Source of the DNA: a virus
Strand: one strand, 5' to 3'
Length of the DNA: 25,635 nucleotides
Virus record (IMG/VR): IMGVR_UViG_3300026094_000757
Location: 1 to 25,635 of that record
Each line of letters begins with the position of its first letter. The stretch's first letter is position 1. A model generated the notes under the pieces. It made no database searches. It was not told the DNA's origin and worked only from the letters and a program-made list of their open reading frames with translations. The position numbers and the translations under genes are program-made. Shown here one piece after another: positions 7,853-16,113 of this stretch.

Positions 7853-8414
7853 GATCAAAAAATATAGCCACGATTTAGATTTAGATTCTTTTTATAAAGA
7901 GGCACACAAGAGAGGATTTACTAACAACTCTTCAAAAAAAGTATTGATAGATTGTTTCGATTGTGAAAAAGAAAAACAGGTATGGATACTATATTATCAG
8001 AATGTTCCTGTAGGTTCAGTAGCAGCTCATTCTTTCTTCGATGTAATGGGAGGAAATTCTTATAGAATAGCTGTTAGAACATGTGTTCTAACTAACCTTC
8101 TTACTAATCACATGTATGGAAAAAACCTACGTACTAAAAATGTTATTATGCATCATCAAAATCCAACCGCTCAGTTTTTAATTCCAGCCTGCATTAATTG
8201 GGTTCCAGATTCTGGATCAACCTATATCACAACTAATAATCTAGAAGCCGGCACTCAATCGAAAGTAGATAAAATTTTTGCTCCGCTAATGGAACAAAAG
8301 GGAATAATGAACAAGGAAAAAATTGTAGAATACAGAGGAGCTAAACAAACTGTTTGGAAGTTTAACAAACAAAAGTTTTTAGCTGATCTGTCTTTATATC
8401 CCAGGTGGTGTTAG
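7845..8414 (+). CDS. GNAT-like acyltransferase candidate, 189 aa
   Basis: The region VWILYYQNVPVGSVAAHSF (about 46-64) resembles strands 2-3 of GNAT acetyltransferases, where a strand ending in 'G' follows the self-description 'x.pVG'. YRIAVRTCVL (73-82) would be strand 4. The R/Q-x-x-G-x-G/A acetyl-CoA loop is not clear, so the assignment is tentative. The C-terminal half contains NWVPDSGSTYITTNNLEAG and a basic helix. The ATG overlaps the kinase-like stop by eight bases, implying coupling. The 3' end overlaps the convergent oxygenase-like gene by 21 bases. An alternative is an unrelated phage-specific fold. Confidence 0.45.
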   Translation: MFKIKKYSHDLDLDSFYKEAHKRGFTNNSSKKVLIDCFDCEKEKQVWILYYQNVPVGSVAAHSFFDVMGGNSYRIAVRTCVLTNLLTNHMYGKNLRTKNVIMHHQNPTAQFLIPACINWVPDSGSTYITTNNLEAGTQSKVDKIFAPLMEQKGIMNKEKIVEYRGAKQTVWKFNKQKFLADLSLYPRWC

Positions 8415-9077
8415 TTCTATGTAGAAACTATCAGGAAGATTTTTTTCCAATAGTTGTACATGTTCTTCTTCGATATCAAATCTAGCGTATCCCAAATCAA
8501 GATTGACAGAAAAGTCGGTTATAATTTTATTTTTATTAGCAAAATTCAACCATGGACTGATATAATTGTCAAACTTATACCTAGGATTTTCTCCGCCTGC
8601 TATTAGTTTTACACCTTTAGAATTCTTAAGTTGATTCTCCTGCAACAAAGATCTTACTACTAATTGATAACGAATAAATTCACCACAATTTATTGCAGTG
8701 TGGAGTTTTCCAGTATCCATATGATACCATGCAGCATCTGCTTTTGTAGGATAGGTAATGTTTTCTGTTAAATCTATCAAATACGCAGCATCGCCTGTAA
8801 GATTTAAATGGTATCTGTCATCAATATCAGCATGTTGTGTATAACAAGTTTTTGATTCTAAACCAATTACCCGTGCTTCGCCGACAGGAAAAGTAAGAGC
8901 GCCCAATAGTTTTGACCAACAAGAATTTTTAAATTCATCTTTAATTATCCATGGGTCATAAAAAAAGTTTCCAGTTGGCTTGTTTATAGGTGTTTTGAAA
9001 TCTGAAAAATTAAAAACGTGCTCTTGACTTTTTTCTAAATCATGAGAATCCACAGTATAATTAGTTTTTCGTATCAT
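8394..9077 (-). CDS. Fe(II)/2-oxoglutarate oxygenase-like protein, 227 aa
   Basis: H82-A-D84 in CYTQHADIDDRYH, H126 in GKLHTAINCG and R136 in EFIRYQLVVR form the HxD...H...R pattern, with a spacing matching aspartyl/asparaginyl hydroxylase-like enzymes. The ~75-residue C-terminal extension has no assignment. I set the start at the ATG 9077 rather than the in-frame GTG at 9092: the octamer GGTAAATA ends five bases before that ATG, so the GTG region would be part of the promoter. It is monocistronic on the minus strand, divergent from the PP-loop gene, with its tail overlapping the GNAT-like gene. It is the third oxygenase-like gene in the window. Confidence 0.72.
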   Translation of the reverse strand: MIRKTNYTVDSHDLEKSQEHVFNFSDFKTPINKPTGNFFYDPWIIKDEFKNSCWSKLLGALTFPVGEARVIGLESKTCYTQHADIDDRYHLNLTGDAAYLIDLTENITYPTKADAAWYHMDTGKLHTAINCGEFIRYQLVVRSLLQENQLKNSKGVKLIAGGENPRYKFDNYISPWLNFANKNKIITDFSVNLDLGYARFDIEEEHVQLLEKNLPDSFYIELTPPGI

Positions 9078-9082
9078 AATCC

Positions 9083-9090
9083 TATTTACC
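9083..9090 (-). promoter_or_regulatory. late-type promoter (GGTAAATA), leaderless spacing
   Basis: GGTAAATA on the minus strand ends five bases before the ATG at 9077, the same spacing as the perfect octamer before 4545. Six of eight positions match the T4 late consensus. Confidence 0.45.
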
Positions 9091-9118
9091 ACTCTTAATT
9101 TTTGAAAACACCTTGATT

Positions 9119-9126
9119 GATAAGTA
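9119..9126 (+). promoter_or_regulatory. late-type promoter (GATAAGTA), near-leaderless spacing
   Basis: GATAAGTA ends six bases before the ATG at 9133, and no Shine-Dalgarno is visible. It forms a divergent pair with the octamer at 9083-9090. Confidence 0.45.
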
Positions 9127-9132
9127 CATCAA

Positions 9133-9876
9133 ATGCAGGATTACAATTATATTACAATAGACAACTTGCAGTTTCCAATAAGTCAAAATTGGAAAAAAAT
9201 AGGAATAAGCGTTAGCGGAGGAGCCGACAGTGCTCTTTTATTATACCTTTTAACAAAAAATTGCATCGATTGTGAAATACATGTTATATCTCAAATAAGA
9301 TGTTGGAAAACTCGTCCTTGGCAAGAACATAACAGTCTAGAAGTCTTTAACTGGATAAAGTCTAAATTCCCAGAAAAAAAATTCAAACGTCATACAGGAT
9401 TTATTCCGCCTGAATTAGAATGGGGAGAGAAAGGACCTACAATTAAAGACGAATACGGAAAAATCAAAAGCGGCGATCAAATAATACTTCGGTCTCATAA
9501 CGAATATATTTGTTACAAAGAAAAAATTGATGCTTGGTATGCTGCTGTTACTCGTAATCCAGATGTACCGATAAGTGGCGGCGTGCCTGATCGAGACGAA
9601 GGATATTTACCTGTGGTATTTGAACATATGAATAAAATCGTATGCCATCCTTTTATAAACACTCGTAAAGATTGGATTATAAAACAATATTACAACAATA
9701 ACATCCTAGAACTACTTGAATGCACTAGAAGCTGTGAAGGTGATAAAATACACTATCCTGAAATTTTTGGTGATCTAGATTATAAAACCTATATACCCGG
9801 GCAAACTGTGCCAGAATGCGGTGAGTGCTTTTGGTGCAAGGAGAAAGAATGGGCCTTAAATCGTGTTAAAGAATAG
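9133..9876 (+). CDS. PP-loop ATP pyrophosphatase, QueC/ExsB-like, 247 aa
   Basis: SVSGGADSALLLYLL (26-40) is the SGGxDS pyrophosphate-binding loop of N-type ATP pyrophosphatases, which adenylate a carboxylate or amide. The C-terminus has CTRSC (197-201) and ECGECFWC with Cys229, 232 and 235, like the zinc site of QueC (7-cyano-7-deazaguanine synthase). None of the other queuosine or deazaguanine genes (folE, queD, queE type) is present: the radical SAM genes downstream have CX3CX2C rather than the CX14CX2C of many QueE proteins. It is therefore more likely a relative that activates a different acid. It begins a plus-strand operon with two radical SAM genes, overlapping the first by 14 bases, so a joint pathway is likely. 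Confidence 0.75.
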   Translation: MQDYNYITIDNLQFPISQNWKKIGISVSGGADSALLLYLLTKNCIDCEIHVISQIRCWKTRPWQEHNSLEVFNWIKSKFPEKKFKRHTGFIPPELEWGEKGPTIKDEYGKIKSGDQIILRSHNEYICYKEKIDAWYAAVTRNPDVPISGGVPDRDEGYLPVVFEHMNKIVCHPFINTRKDWIIKQYYNNNILELLECTRSCEGDKIHYPEIFGDLDYKTYIPGQTVPECGECFWCKEKEWALNRVKE

Positions 9877-11134
9877 CTCTTGTACCTTTTGTATGCATCC
9901 ATTTACTGGTCTAGCTACTAGAGAAGATGGTGCTATCAAAATCTGCTGTAGAAGCCAGCCTGTAGGGTGGATACAGGATCAAAGCCTCGAAGAAGTCTGG
10001 AACTCGGACAAAATGAAAGAAGTCCGTAGACAGGTTCTAAGCGGTGAGAGGCCCGATGTCTGTATCCCATGTTTCGACTTAGAAGATCAAGGCGTAGAGA
10101 GCTTAAGACAGCGTCATACACGCGGAGTTATACCCGAAGCTAGAGTCAACCTTTATTCTGATGCTTTAGACAAACTAGAAGACGACTATTCAATGCCGTT
10201 TGAATTACCTACTATGGAGATTAAAATTAATAATCTCTGTAACCTAAAATGTCGCATGTGTAATCCTCTTGATTCTACTTCGTGGACTGACTGGAAGGAA
10301 GTAGAACCGTTTTACGAAAAAGAAAATAACTACCTAGTACCTGTAGTAAGAAAACTAACAAAAAGACCAGGGCAATACATAGGAGCGTTTGACGATAGTA
10401 AACACTGGTGGGAAAGTTTTGAAAAGCTGCTGCCGCATTTTAGAAGAGTAGAGTTTGCAGGAGGCGAGCCTCTAATGGATCCTAACCATTACAAAATTCT
10501 TGACATGCTTAAACCTTATGCTGACAACATTGAAATTAAGTATGCTACAAATGGCACGAAACTAGGTATATCAAAAGGCAGAACCATATTCGACTACTGG
10601 CCACATTTCAAATCGGTTGCTGTCAACATAAGTATAGACGGTATACATGATGTGTATGAATACATTAGAGGCAATGGCGACTTTGCGCTTATTGAAGAAA
10701 ATATTAAAAAAATTAAACAGATTCCTAATGTGTCAAGAATTGTAGGAGCATTTACTGTGCAATCAAATAATATAATGCAGATAGACAAAGTAATAGAATA
10801 CTTTCTAAAAGATTTGAAAATAATTTTTTACAGCCACAGAGTAAATTATCCTAGAGCACTGTCGGCGCAGGTTTTACCTACAGAATTAAAACAACAGGTT
10901 ATAGAAAAACTTGAAAGTATGAAAGATCGAATCAATTCATATGAAATTATTAGAGATAGTGAAGTTTTAAAAGAATTTACTTTAACACAAATACAAGATA
11001 ATATAAATTTCCTTAATGCAATCGATTTAAGTGAACATTGGTCTGATTGTGTGCAATTTAATCGAAAACTAGACGCAACAAGACAGCAAGGTCCTCTAGA
11101 AAAAATTATACCAGAATTCAAACCCTATGTATAA
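9863..11134 (+). CDS. radical SAM protein with N-terminal twitch-like domain, group C, 423 aa
   Basis: The N-terminal ~75 residues hold Cys7/Cys10, CC at 28-29 in the DGAIKICC strand, and C67/C70 (VCIPC). This is the layout of the N-terminal twitch domain of the 'twitch domain-containing radical SAM' family, which binds an extra Fe-S cluster. The core has LCNLKCRMC (Cys126, 130, 133) and FAGGEP at 198-203. GTG at 9863 is chosen because it keeps Cys7/Cys10; the next in-frame ATG would lose them. It overlaps the PP-loop gene by 14 bases and the next radical SAM gene by eight. The reaction is unknown; SPASM/twitch enzymes often act on peptides, some on sugars. Confidence 0.88.
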   Translation: MLKNSSCTFCMHPFTGLATREDGAIKICCRSQPVGWIQDQSLEEVWNSDKMKEVRRQVLSGERPDVCIPCFDLEDQGVESLRQRHTRGVIPEARVNLYSDALDKLEDDYSMPFELPTMEIKINNLCNLKCRMCNPLDSTSWTDWKEVEPFYEKENNYLVPVVRKLTKRPGQYIGAFDDSKHWWESFEKLLPHFRRVEFAGGEPLMDPNHYKILDMLKPYADNIEIKYATNGTKLGISKGRTIFDYWPHFKSVAVNISIDGIHDVYEYIRGNGDFALIEENIKKIKQIPNVSRIVGAFTVQSNNIMQIDKVIEYFLKDLKIIFYSHRVNYPRALSAQVLPTELKQQVIEKLESMKDRINSYEIIRDSEVLKEFTLTQIQDNINFLNAIDLSEHWSDCVQFNRKLDATRQQGPLEKIIPEFKPYV

Positions 11135-12011
11135 AGTAACCAGTAGATGGCCACATCAAAATTCACTTAAGATAGAATGGAATTTAGGTAAGAGATGCAA
11201 TCTTGATTGTGCCTATTGTCCTGCGGAGATACACGATAATCATTCTCCGCATACAGATATAGAGATTCTAAAATCAACAGTAGATAAATTATCTCAAATT
11301 GGGAAACCTTTGAGAATAAGTTTTACTGGAGGCGAGCCCTGTGTCCATCCTAAAATATCAGAACTGTTTAATTACACAAGAGAACATGCTTCGTGGATAA
11401 ATGTCACTACCAACGGGACAAGGAAAGCAGAATGGTATGCCAACCAGCCTCTAGATCATATTGTGTTTTCTCTACACTTTGAAACTGCTGACTGGGAACG
11501 ACATTTGTTAAACATCATAGATACACACGAACTAGTAGATATTCCAATACAGGTTAATATCATGGCACATCACGAACATATGGAAGGGGTTAGGTTTGCT
11601 GTTATGATGTTGCACAATCACAAGATAAAATATGTTATACGCCGTATTCGTTGGACAGAATCACACGATTGGTTTGATGACATGCGATATGACCAAAAAG
11701 ATCTAGACTGGATCTTAGAAAACGAAGCAACTGCTTTACCTAACTGCGAGGTAGACGGTGAGTATTATATACATGCTAATGATATTATTAAAAAGCATGA
11801 TAATCAATTTCAAGGTTGGCAATGTAATATCGGACTTGAAAGTTTAATGATTAATTGGGACGGCAAAGTCCATAGGGCTACTTGTAGAGTAGGAGGAAGT
11901 CTAGGTAATATATACAAAGGCAGTTTTAGGATACCAGAAGAACCAGTTATCTGTTCTAGAAATTGGTGCACCTGTGCTGCTGATATTCCAATAACTAAAT
12001 TTTCTGCTTAG
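11127..12011 (+). CDS. radical SAM protein with C-terminal Cys-rich domain, group B, 294 aa
   Basis: RCNLDCAYC (Cys24, 28, 31) and FTGGEP (66-71) define the radical SAM barrel; TTNGTRKAEW follows. The C-terminus reads FQGWQC (Cys233), then Cys253, and C276, C281, C283 in CSRNWCTC, consistent with a SPASM/twitch auxiliary cluster. It is coupled to the upstream group C enzyme by an eight-base overlap. The gene's tail overlaps the tail of the convergent group B paralogue 11995-12993 by 17 bases. Shared features with that paralogue and with 16103-17098 are 'TTN...', a 'FS.H.E.AD'-like strand and the F.GW.C start of the C-terminal domain. Confidence 0.87.
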   Translation: MYKVTSRWPHQNSLKIEWNLGKRCNLDCAYCPAEIHDNHSPHTDIEILKSTVDKLSQIGKPLRISFTGGEPCVHPKISELFNYTREHASWINVTTNGTRKAEWYANQPLDHIVFSLHFETADWERHLLNIIDTHELVDIPIQVNIMAHHEHMEGVRFAVMMLHNHKIKYVIRRIRWTESHDWFDDMRYDQKDLDWILENEATALPNCEVDGEYYIHANDIIKKHDNQFQGWQCNIGLESLMINWDGKVHRATCRVGGSLGNIYKGSFRIPEEPVICSRNWCTCAADIPITKFSA

Positions 12012-12993
12012 AAACATGAGTGTCTGGTTGGCAGGAACAGCAGTTTCTAGGGCAAATTATTGACTGTAAATCTAATTTTGCTCTATTAAATTTTTCTTCA
12101 AAATCTTCAGAAAATAAACTTAGATTCGCATCCTTGAATATTTCTTCTTGACATGACCCGGTTATTTTGCCATCATGAGATATAACTAAATTTTCTATAG
12201 CAACTGAACATTTCCATCCTTTGAAATTGTTACCTAGTTTTGAAATGTAATGATTTGGAGCAGCAGGTTCTGCTTCGTCGTTGTCGAACATTGCAATAGA
12301 TTGATAATAGTTTAATTCGTTTAAATTATCTAAAATCCATTTACTATCTGGAATCCTTTTTAGAGGATTAGTAAAAAATTTTTTTTGTTTATCTGTATAG
12401 GAATCAAAGTCTAATCCAGGTGCGTCTACTACTTCTTTTGCTTGAATCGGCCACGAATGTTTACTGCGTAACATTTCATCTAATAGTTTAAGACATTGAT
12501 CCCAATGTTGAGCATCCATTACTAACAATGCACCTACTCGGCTTCCCCTTTCCCATAAGTAATCGCAATTCTGAATATATCTAGAAATATCTACTTCTTT
12601 ATAATGACAACTTAATGAAAATTTATCGATATGCTTTGTGTTTTTTTCAAACCATTCTGTCTTTCTAGATCCATTTGTTGTTAATTTTATAGCTACATTG
12701 TGAAATTTTTTAATTTCAATACAAAAATCATTTAAGTAAGGCCAGAGCGTAGGCTCACCGCCTCCAGCAATATCAATCCTAAAAAAATCTTTATTATGAG
12801 ACTTTTGATATTCATCTAACAGAATTCGAAAATTTTTTATTACTGTTTCGATATTTTTTGGAAATTTATTAATGTTTAGAACAGAACCAGGAAAACAATA
12901 CTCACAATTAAAATTGCAAATATCTGTAGGCCAAAATCTTATATCTAATATATTTCGAGGCGTTGTGCTAACAACTCTTGTTAACTGTTTCAT
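11995..12993 (-). CDS. radical SAM protein with C-terminal Cys-rich domain, group B, 332 aa
   Basis: ICNFNCEYC (Cys26, 30, 33) and IAGGGEP (75-81) mark the core, with TTNGSRKTEW afterwards. The C-terminal domain starts FKGWKC and ends CPRNCCSC (Cys314, 318, 319, 321), one cysteine more than its paralogue. It is the last gene of a three-gene minus-strand operon of radical SAM enzymes; its ATG overlaps the upstream stop as ATGA, the classic coupling arrangement. It is convergent with, and overlaps, the plus-strand paralogue. The substrate is unknown. Confidence 0.87.
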   Translation of the reverse strand: MKQLTRVVSTTPRNILDIRFWPTDICNFNCEYCFPGSVLNINKFPKNIETVIKNFRILLDEYQKSHNKDFFRIDIAGGGEPTLWPYLNDFCIEIKKFHNVAIKLTTNGSRKTEWFEKNTKHIDKFSLSCHYKEVDISRYIQNCDYLWERGSRVGALLVMDAQHWDQCLKLLDEMLRSKHSWPIQAKEVVDAPGLDFDSYTDKQKKFFTNPLKRIPDSKWILDNLNELNYYQSIAMFDNDEAEPAAPNHYISKLGNNFKGWKCSVAIENLVISHDGKITGSCQEEIFKDANLSLFSEDFEEKFNRAKLDLQSIICPRNCCSCQPDTHVSKQKI

Positions 12994-14387
12994 AATAAAT
13001 GTGCTAACTCAGGGAATACTTTTTTAGCAGAAATTCCTCTAATTTTGTCTAATTCTGAAATATATTCTTTAAAACCTTTAAGTTCATTTGATTTGTCTTC
13101 AGCATCCATATGATTCATTACAGATTCCCATCTCTTCCAACCATACGGATTATGTTTCCAGAAATCATCGTCTTGTCTATAATTGTGCCAAAGCCAATCT
13201 TTAAATTCAGCGTATTTTTCTCTTACCTCTAGTTTATCTTCCTTAGGCAAGCATTGAATACTTAAAAAGGTAGGAATATACAAAAGATGCATGTTTACTA
13301 ATCCGCCGCCCATCTGTATACCGCCAGGAACTTGTGCAAAATTTAATTTTTTGAAACCAGATTCAACTTTCCATTTCATAAAATCAGGTAGGTGTTTTAC
13401 ATTTAGTATCTGAATTGCTGTAGCAAGACTGGTTGTAATATTATCTGGGGTATTATCTAACATACGAAGATTACGTTCTACAGTTGTCCAATCTGTAGGG
13501 TATCTTATGTATTCATCTCTTTCATAACAGGCATCCATTGATATTGCAAATTTTACCTTTTTGAATCTTTTCCACATATCTATAAGGTCTTCGTCTACTA
13601 ATAACCCGTTAGAATTATATCGGAGAAGTATTTGGTCTTGATATCCCTGACGAAGGATCTCTTCGATAAATTTCTTGTGCTCTTTTATCATTAGAGGCTC
13701 GCCGCCTGCAAAATACACCTGTTTAAGGTTAGGTATTTGTGCATTCATTTCTTCCCAGAAAGAAAACTTTTCATGCCATTTGTTATCGAATGAACTGGTA
13801 TCAAACTGCATTTGCTGTTTTACACTAGGATCTTTTAGTTTATTCATTAACTGAGAATGGTCCTGCAACCAGCGCGACGAATCATGTGGTGAGCACATTA
13901 CACATTTCAGATTACAAGTGTGCCCTAGTCGTAAGTCGAGATATTTTAACTGTTCAGGAACTGTGCCGTCTTCTTGTGTTTGTCTTATTAATTCTGGTAT
14001 ATCGATATCGTCATAGTGCCATGTCAGTGTTTCCCATATTCTCTTGGAAACAACACCTTTAGATTCTTCGGCAAAACACTTGGTACAGGACTTAGGTACT
14101 TCGCCTTTCATCATGGTAGTTCTAACACTTTTCATATAAGCGTTATTCCATGCTGACATTGGAGTTTCTTTAGCAAAATTAGCAGGAACTCCGTTTTCGT
14201 TTTTTACTAGACCAATTTCGTGGTCTGCGCCGGCGCCGCTTGAGTTTGCAGAACAGCAAAGTCTCATATCTCCATTGGGTCTAGTTGCAAAGTGTATCCA
14301 AGGTAAAACACAATACGTAGAAGATCCAGAAGCCTCTTTAATTTTCTCTTGAAGATCAATTATACTAGCATTTTTTAAGTTATTCAT
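12990..14387 (-). CDS. radical SAM protein with N-terminal twitch-like domain, group C, 465 aa
   Basis: YCVLPWIHFATRPNGDMRLCC (Cys26, 44, 45) followed by CTKC (101-104) is the N-terminal Fe-S domain of the twitch-type family. The catalytic core has TCNLKCVMC (Cys158, 162, 165) and a FAGGEP strand. AAGGAT precedes the ATG. It lies in the middle of the 15459-11995 operon, eight bases overlapping the upstream gene and ATGA-linked to the downstream one. It is the longest radical SAM protein here. A conserved-looking C-terminal helix region ends in a 'VFPELAHLL' tail similar to those of other group C members (IIPEF, YFPEL, TFPEM), a small family signature. Confidence 0.88.
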   Translation of the reverse strand: MNNLKNASIIDLQEKIKEASGSSTYCVLPWIHFATRPNGDMRLCCSANSSGAGADHEIGLVKNENGVPANFAKETPMSAWNNAYMKSVRTTMMKGEVPKSCTKCFAEESKGVVSKRIWETLTWHYDDIDIPELIRQTQEDGTVPEQLKYLDLRLGHTCNLKCVMCSPHDSSRWLQDHSQLMNKLKDPSVKQQMQFDTSSFDNKWHEKFSFWEEMNAQIPNLKQVYFAGGEPLMIKEHKKFIEEILRQGYQDQILLRYNSNGLLVDEDLIDMWKRFKKVKFAISMDACYERDEYIRYPTDWTTVERNLRMLDNTPDNITTSLATAIQILNVKHLPDFMKWKVESGFKKLNFAQVPGGIQMGGGLVNMHLLYIPTFLSIQCLPKEDKLEVREKYAEFKDWLWHNYRQDDDFWKHNPYGWKRWESVMNHMDAEDKSNELKGFKEYISELDKIRGISAKKVFPELAHLL

Positions 14388-15459
14388 TATTAATCCTTTT
14401 TACTTGCATATATTGATCTTTAGGTTGTGAAAGGTTTATATTCTTTCCGCACGTTCTTACGCAAGTTAGTAGTTTTTTAGGTCCCCAATATTCTTCCCAA
14501 GCAGTTTGCCAGGCATGCGAATTAATAATTTCTTTTATTGAGCGACTTAACGCATTTGTATTCCCTAAGGTCTTCTTTAAATCTTTATATTGTTCTAATA
14601 CATCTTTTCTGTATTCCGAAGCAATGTCTTCCTTAGGTGAATATGTATACGGAGCACTTGCTAAAAAACAACACGGAAATACATTTTTTTGAGCATCGAT
14701 AAAAATTTCTTTTGTTTTTTTAACATAACAATCGATCTCACTATCCTGGAGGAAAGACTTATAGTTATCTACTATTTGCTGCGGTATAAATCCGGTGCCT
14801 GAATTTGTAGGCATTTCTAAACTGTATAAAGTTTTACCTTCTTTATCATAAACATCAAATTTTGGCTCTCCGATAAACCTGCTTGAGTTTTTTTCTGTGA
14901 ATACATGAAATCCAATATCGTCTGCTCTTTGTTTAGCTTCTTCAACTTGATGTTCATTATGTTTGAATTTAATAAAACACCATTCTGCTATGCCACCGTT
15001 TTTTATAAATGCTCTAGCATTTTCGATTATCTTATTATAGCTTGTACCAATACGGTATAAGGAATGAGTATCTTCTAAGCCGTCGATAGCAAAAACAACC
15101 CTGTGTGTTTTTGGCATTGCCTTTGCTAGCTCACTCCACCATTCGGTTGTCCTTGCACTGCCGTTAGTGTGTATCCTGATGTTTAAATCTGGATTTATTG
15201 TAGAAGAATATTTTATTATATCAATTAAATTGTCATTAATGATTGGATCTCCAAAGTTACCGCACATGTAATATCCGGTAATTTGATTTAAAACTTCCGT
15301 TGTTGCTACTTTTTTAAAGTCTTTTAGAGACCAATCGGTTAATTTAAGAAGAGGATTTTTTACACCCCCATGGTAATTCCTAATACACATAGGACAACTA
15401 GCTTGACATCTGCTAGTTATTTCAAAATGTATATCTTTTAGATCTTGGTAATTAAACAT
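14380..15459 (-). CDS. radical SAM protein, group A, 359 aa
   Basis: RCQASCPMC with Cys18, 22, 25 matches 3475-4545 residue for residue in position. The GGEP element is replaced by MCGNFGDP, and HRVVFAIDGLEDTH plus KIIENARAFI follow at matching places. C-terminal VFPCCFLAS and LLTCVRTCGK suggest an auxiliary cluster. It is first in the operon of three radical SAM genes. A late-type octamer lies 36 bases upstream; no Shine-Dalgarno is visible. The two group A enzymes are clearly duplicates that now sit about 10 kb apart. Confidence 0.88.
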   Translation of the reverse strand: MFNYQDLKDIHFEITSRCQASCPMCIRNYHGGVKNPLLKLTDWSLKDFKKVATTEVLNQITGYYMCGNFGDPIINDNLIDIIKYSSTINPDLNIRIHTNGSARTTEWWSELAKAMPKTHRVVFAIDGLEDTHSLYRIGTSYNKIIENARAFIKNGGIAEWCFIKFKHNEHQVEEAKQRADDIGFHVFTEKNSSRFIGEPKFDVYDKEGKTLYSLEMPTNSGTGFIPQQIVDNYKSFLQDSEIDCYVKKTKEIFIDAQKNVFPCCFLASAPYTYSPKEDIASEYRKDVLEQYKDLKKTLGNTNALSRSIKEIINSHAWQTAWEEYWGPKKLLTCVRTCGKNINLSQPKDQYMQVKRINNE

Positions 15460-15494
15460 AAATTAGAAAATAAAGAGAGAGTTTGCATTAAAGA

Positions 15495-15502
15495 TATTTA
15501 TA
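15495..15502 (-). promoter_or_regulatory. T4-type late promoter (TATAAATA) for the triple radical SAM operon
   Basis: A perfect octamer on the minus strand in the 63-base gap between the methyltransferase-like gene and the ATG at 15459, leaving a leader of about 30 bases. It would drive the operon from 15459 to 11995. Confidence 0.55.
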
Positions 15503-15522
15503 GCGCCTGACTATCTATTTGA

Positions 15523-16113
15523 TTAGATTTTGGTACCGATTATCATCCATCTATTATATAGAGGAAGTTCTTTTGTTCCTGACCATTTAACTTTGATATT
15601 TGATTGTTCTATAAATTCATTAAGACTATTTGCAATACGTATATGTTCGTTAATTTTATAATTATTACTTTGCAGCACTAATAATCGACTATCTATATTT
15701 TCAAGCCAATCGTCAAATTGAGATTGTGTTAGATGCTCGCAACTAGTATTAATAATTACATCTGCGTTTGATTTTCGAGAGCACATATCATCAGTAATTG
15801 CTAGAAATCTGTTTTCTATCTTTTCGAGCATATTCATTTCATTTGCAATACTTTCACAAGTAGGGTCTAAGTCTATACTCCTAATAGAATTTACAGGAAT
15901 ATTACTTTGAAAGAGTAAACTAGCTAGAACTCCGACCCATCCTCCGTGTATTTCTATATCAACATGCTCTGCAATATGGTTACTTAGTTCTTCAACTAAC
16001 CATTCTTTGCTTGATATCTGGCCTCTCCAAAAAGCATCTAAAGTCCTATGAGGATTAGAACTTTTTCGTATAGCTTGCATCCAATGATGAAGATGTTCTG
16101 TGTCAATATTCAT
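15523..16113 (-). CDS. class I methyltransferase-like protein, 196 aa
   Basis: The Rossmann pattern of class I SAM methyltransferases is partly visible: a modified motif I in IEIHGGWVGVLA (53-64), an acidic strand end IRSIDLDP (77-84), TDDM (107-110), and motif IV-like ADVIINTSCEHL (117-128). Motif I has HGGWVG in place of the usual D/E-x-G-x-G-x-G, so cofactor binding may differ. The product is short, with no separate substrate domain. It overlaps the upstream radical SAM gene by 11 bases, so the two are probably co-translated. Target unknown. Confidence 0.6.
   Translation of the reverse strand: MNIDTEHLHHWMQAIRKSSNPHRTLDAFWRGQISSKEWLVEELSNHIAEHVDIEIHGGWVGVLASLLFQSNIPVNSIRSIDLDPTCESIANEMNMLEKIENRFLAITDDMCSRKSNADVIINTSCEHLTQSQFDDWLENIDSRLLVLQSNNYKINEHIRIANSLNEFIEQSNIKVKWSGTKELPLYNRWMIIGTKI

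Noticed and set aside
9133-12011. Deazaguanine DNA-modification operon
   Set aside because: Only the QueC-like protein fits; the radical SAM genes have CX3CX2C with twitch/SPASM-like domains, and no other pathway member is visible.
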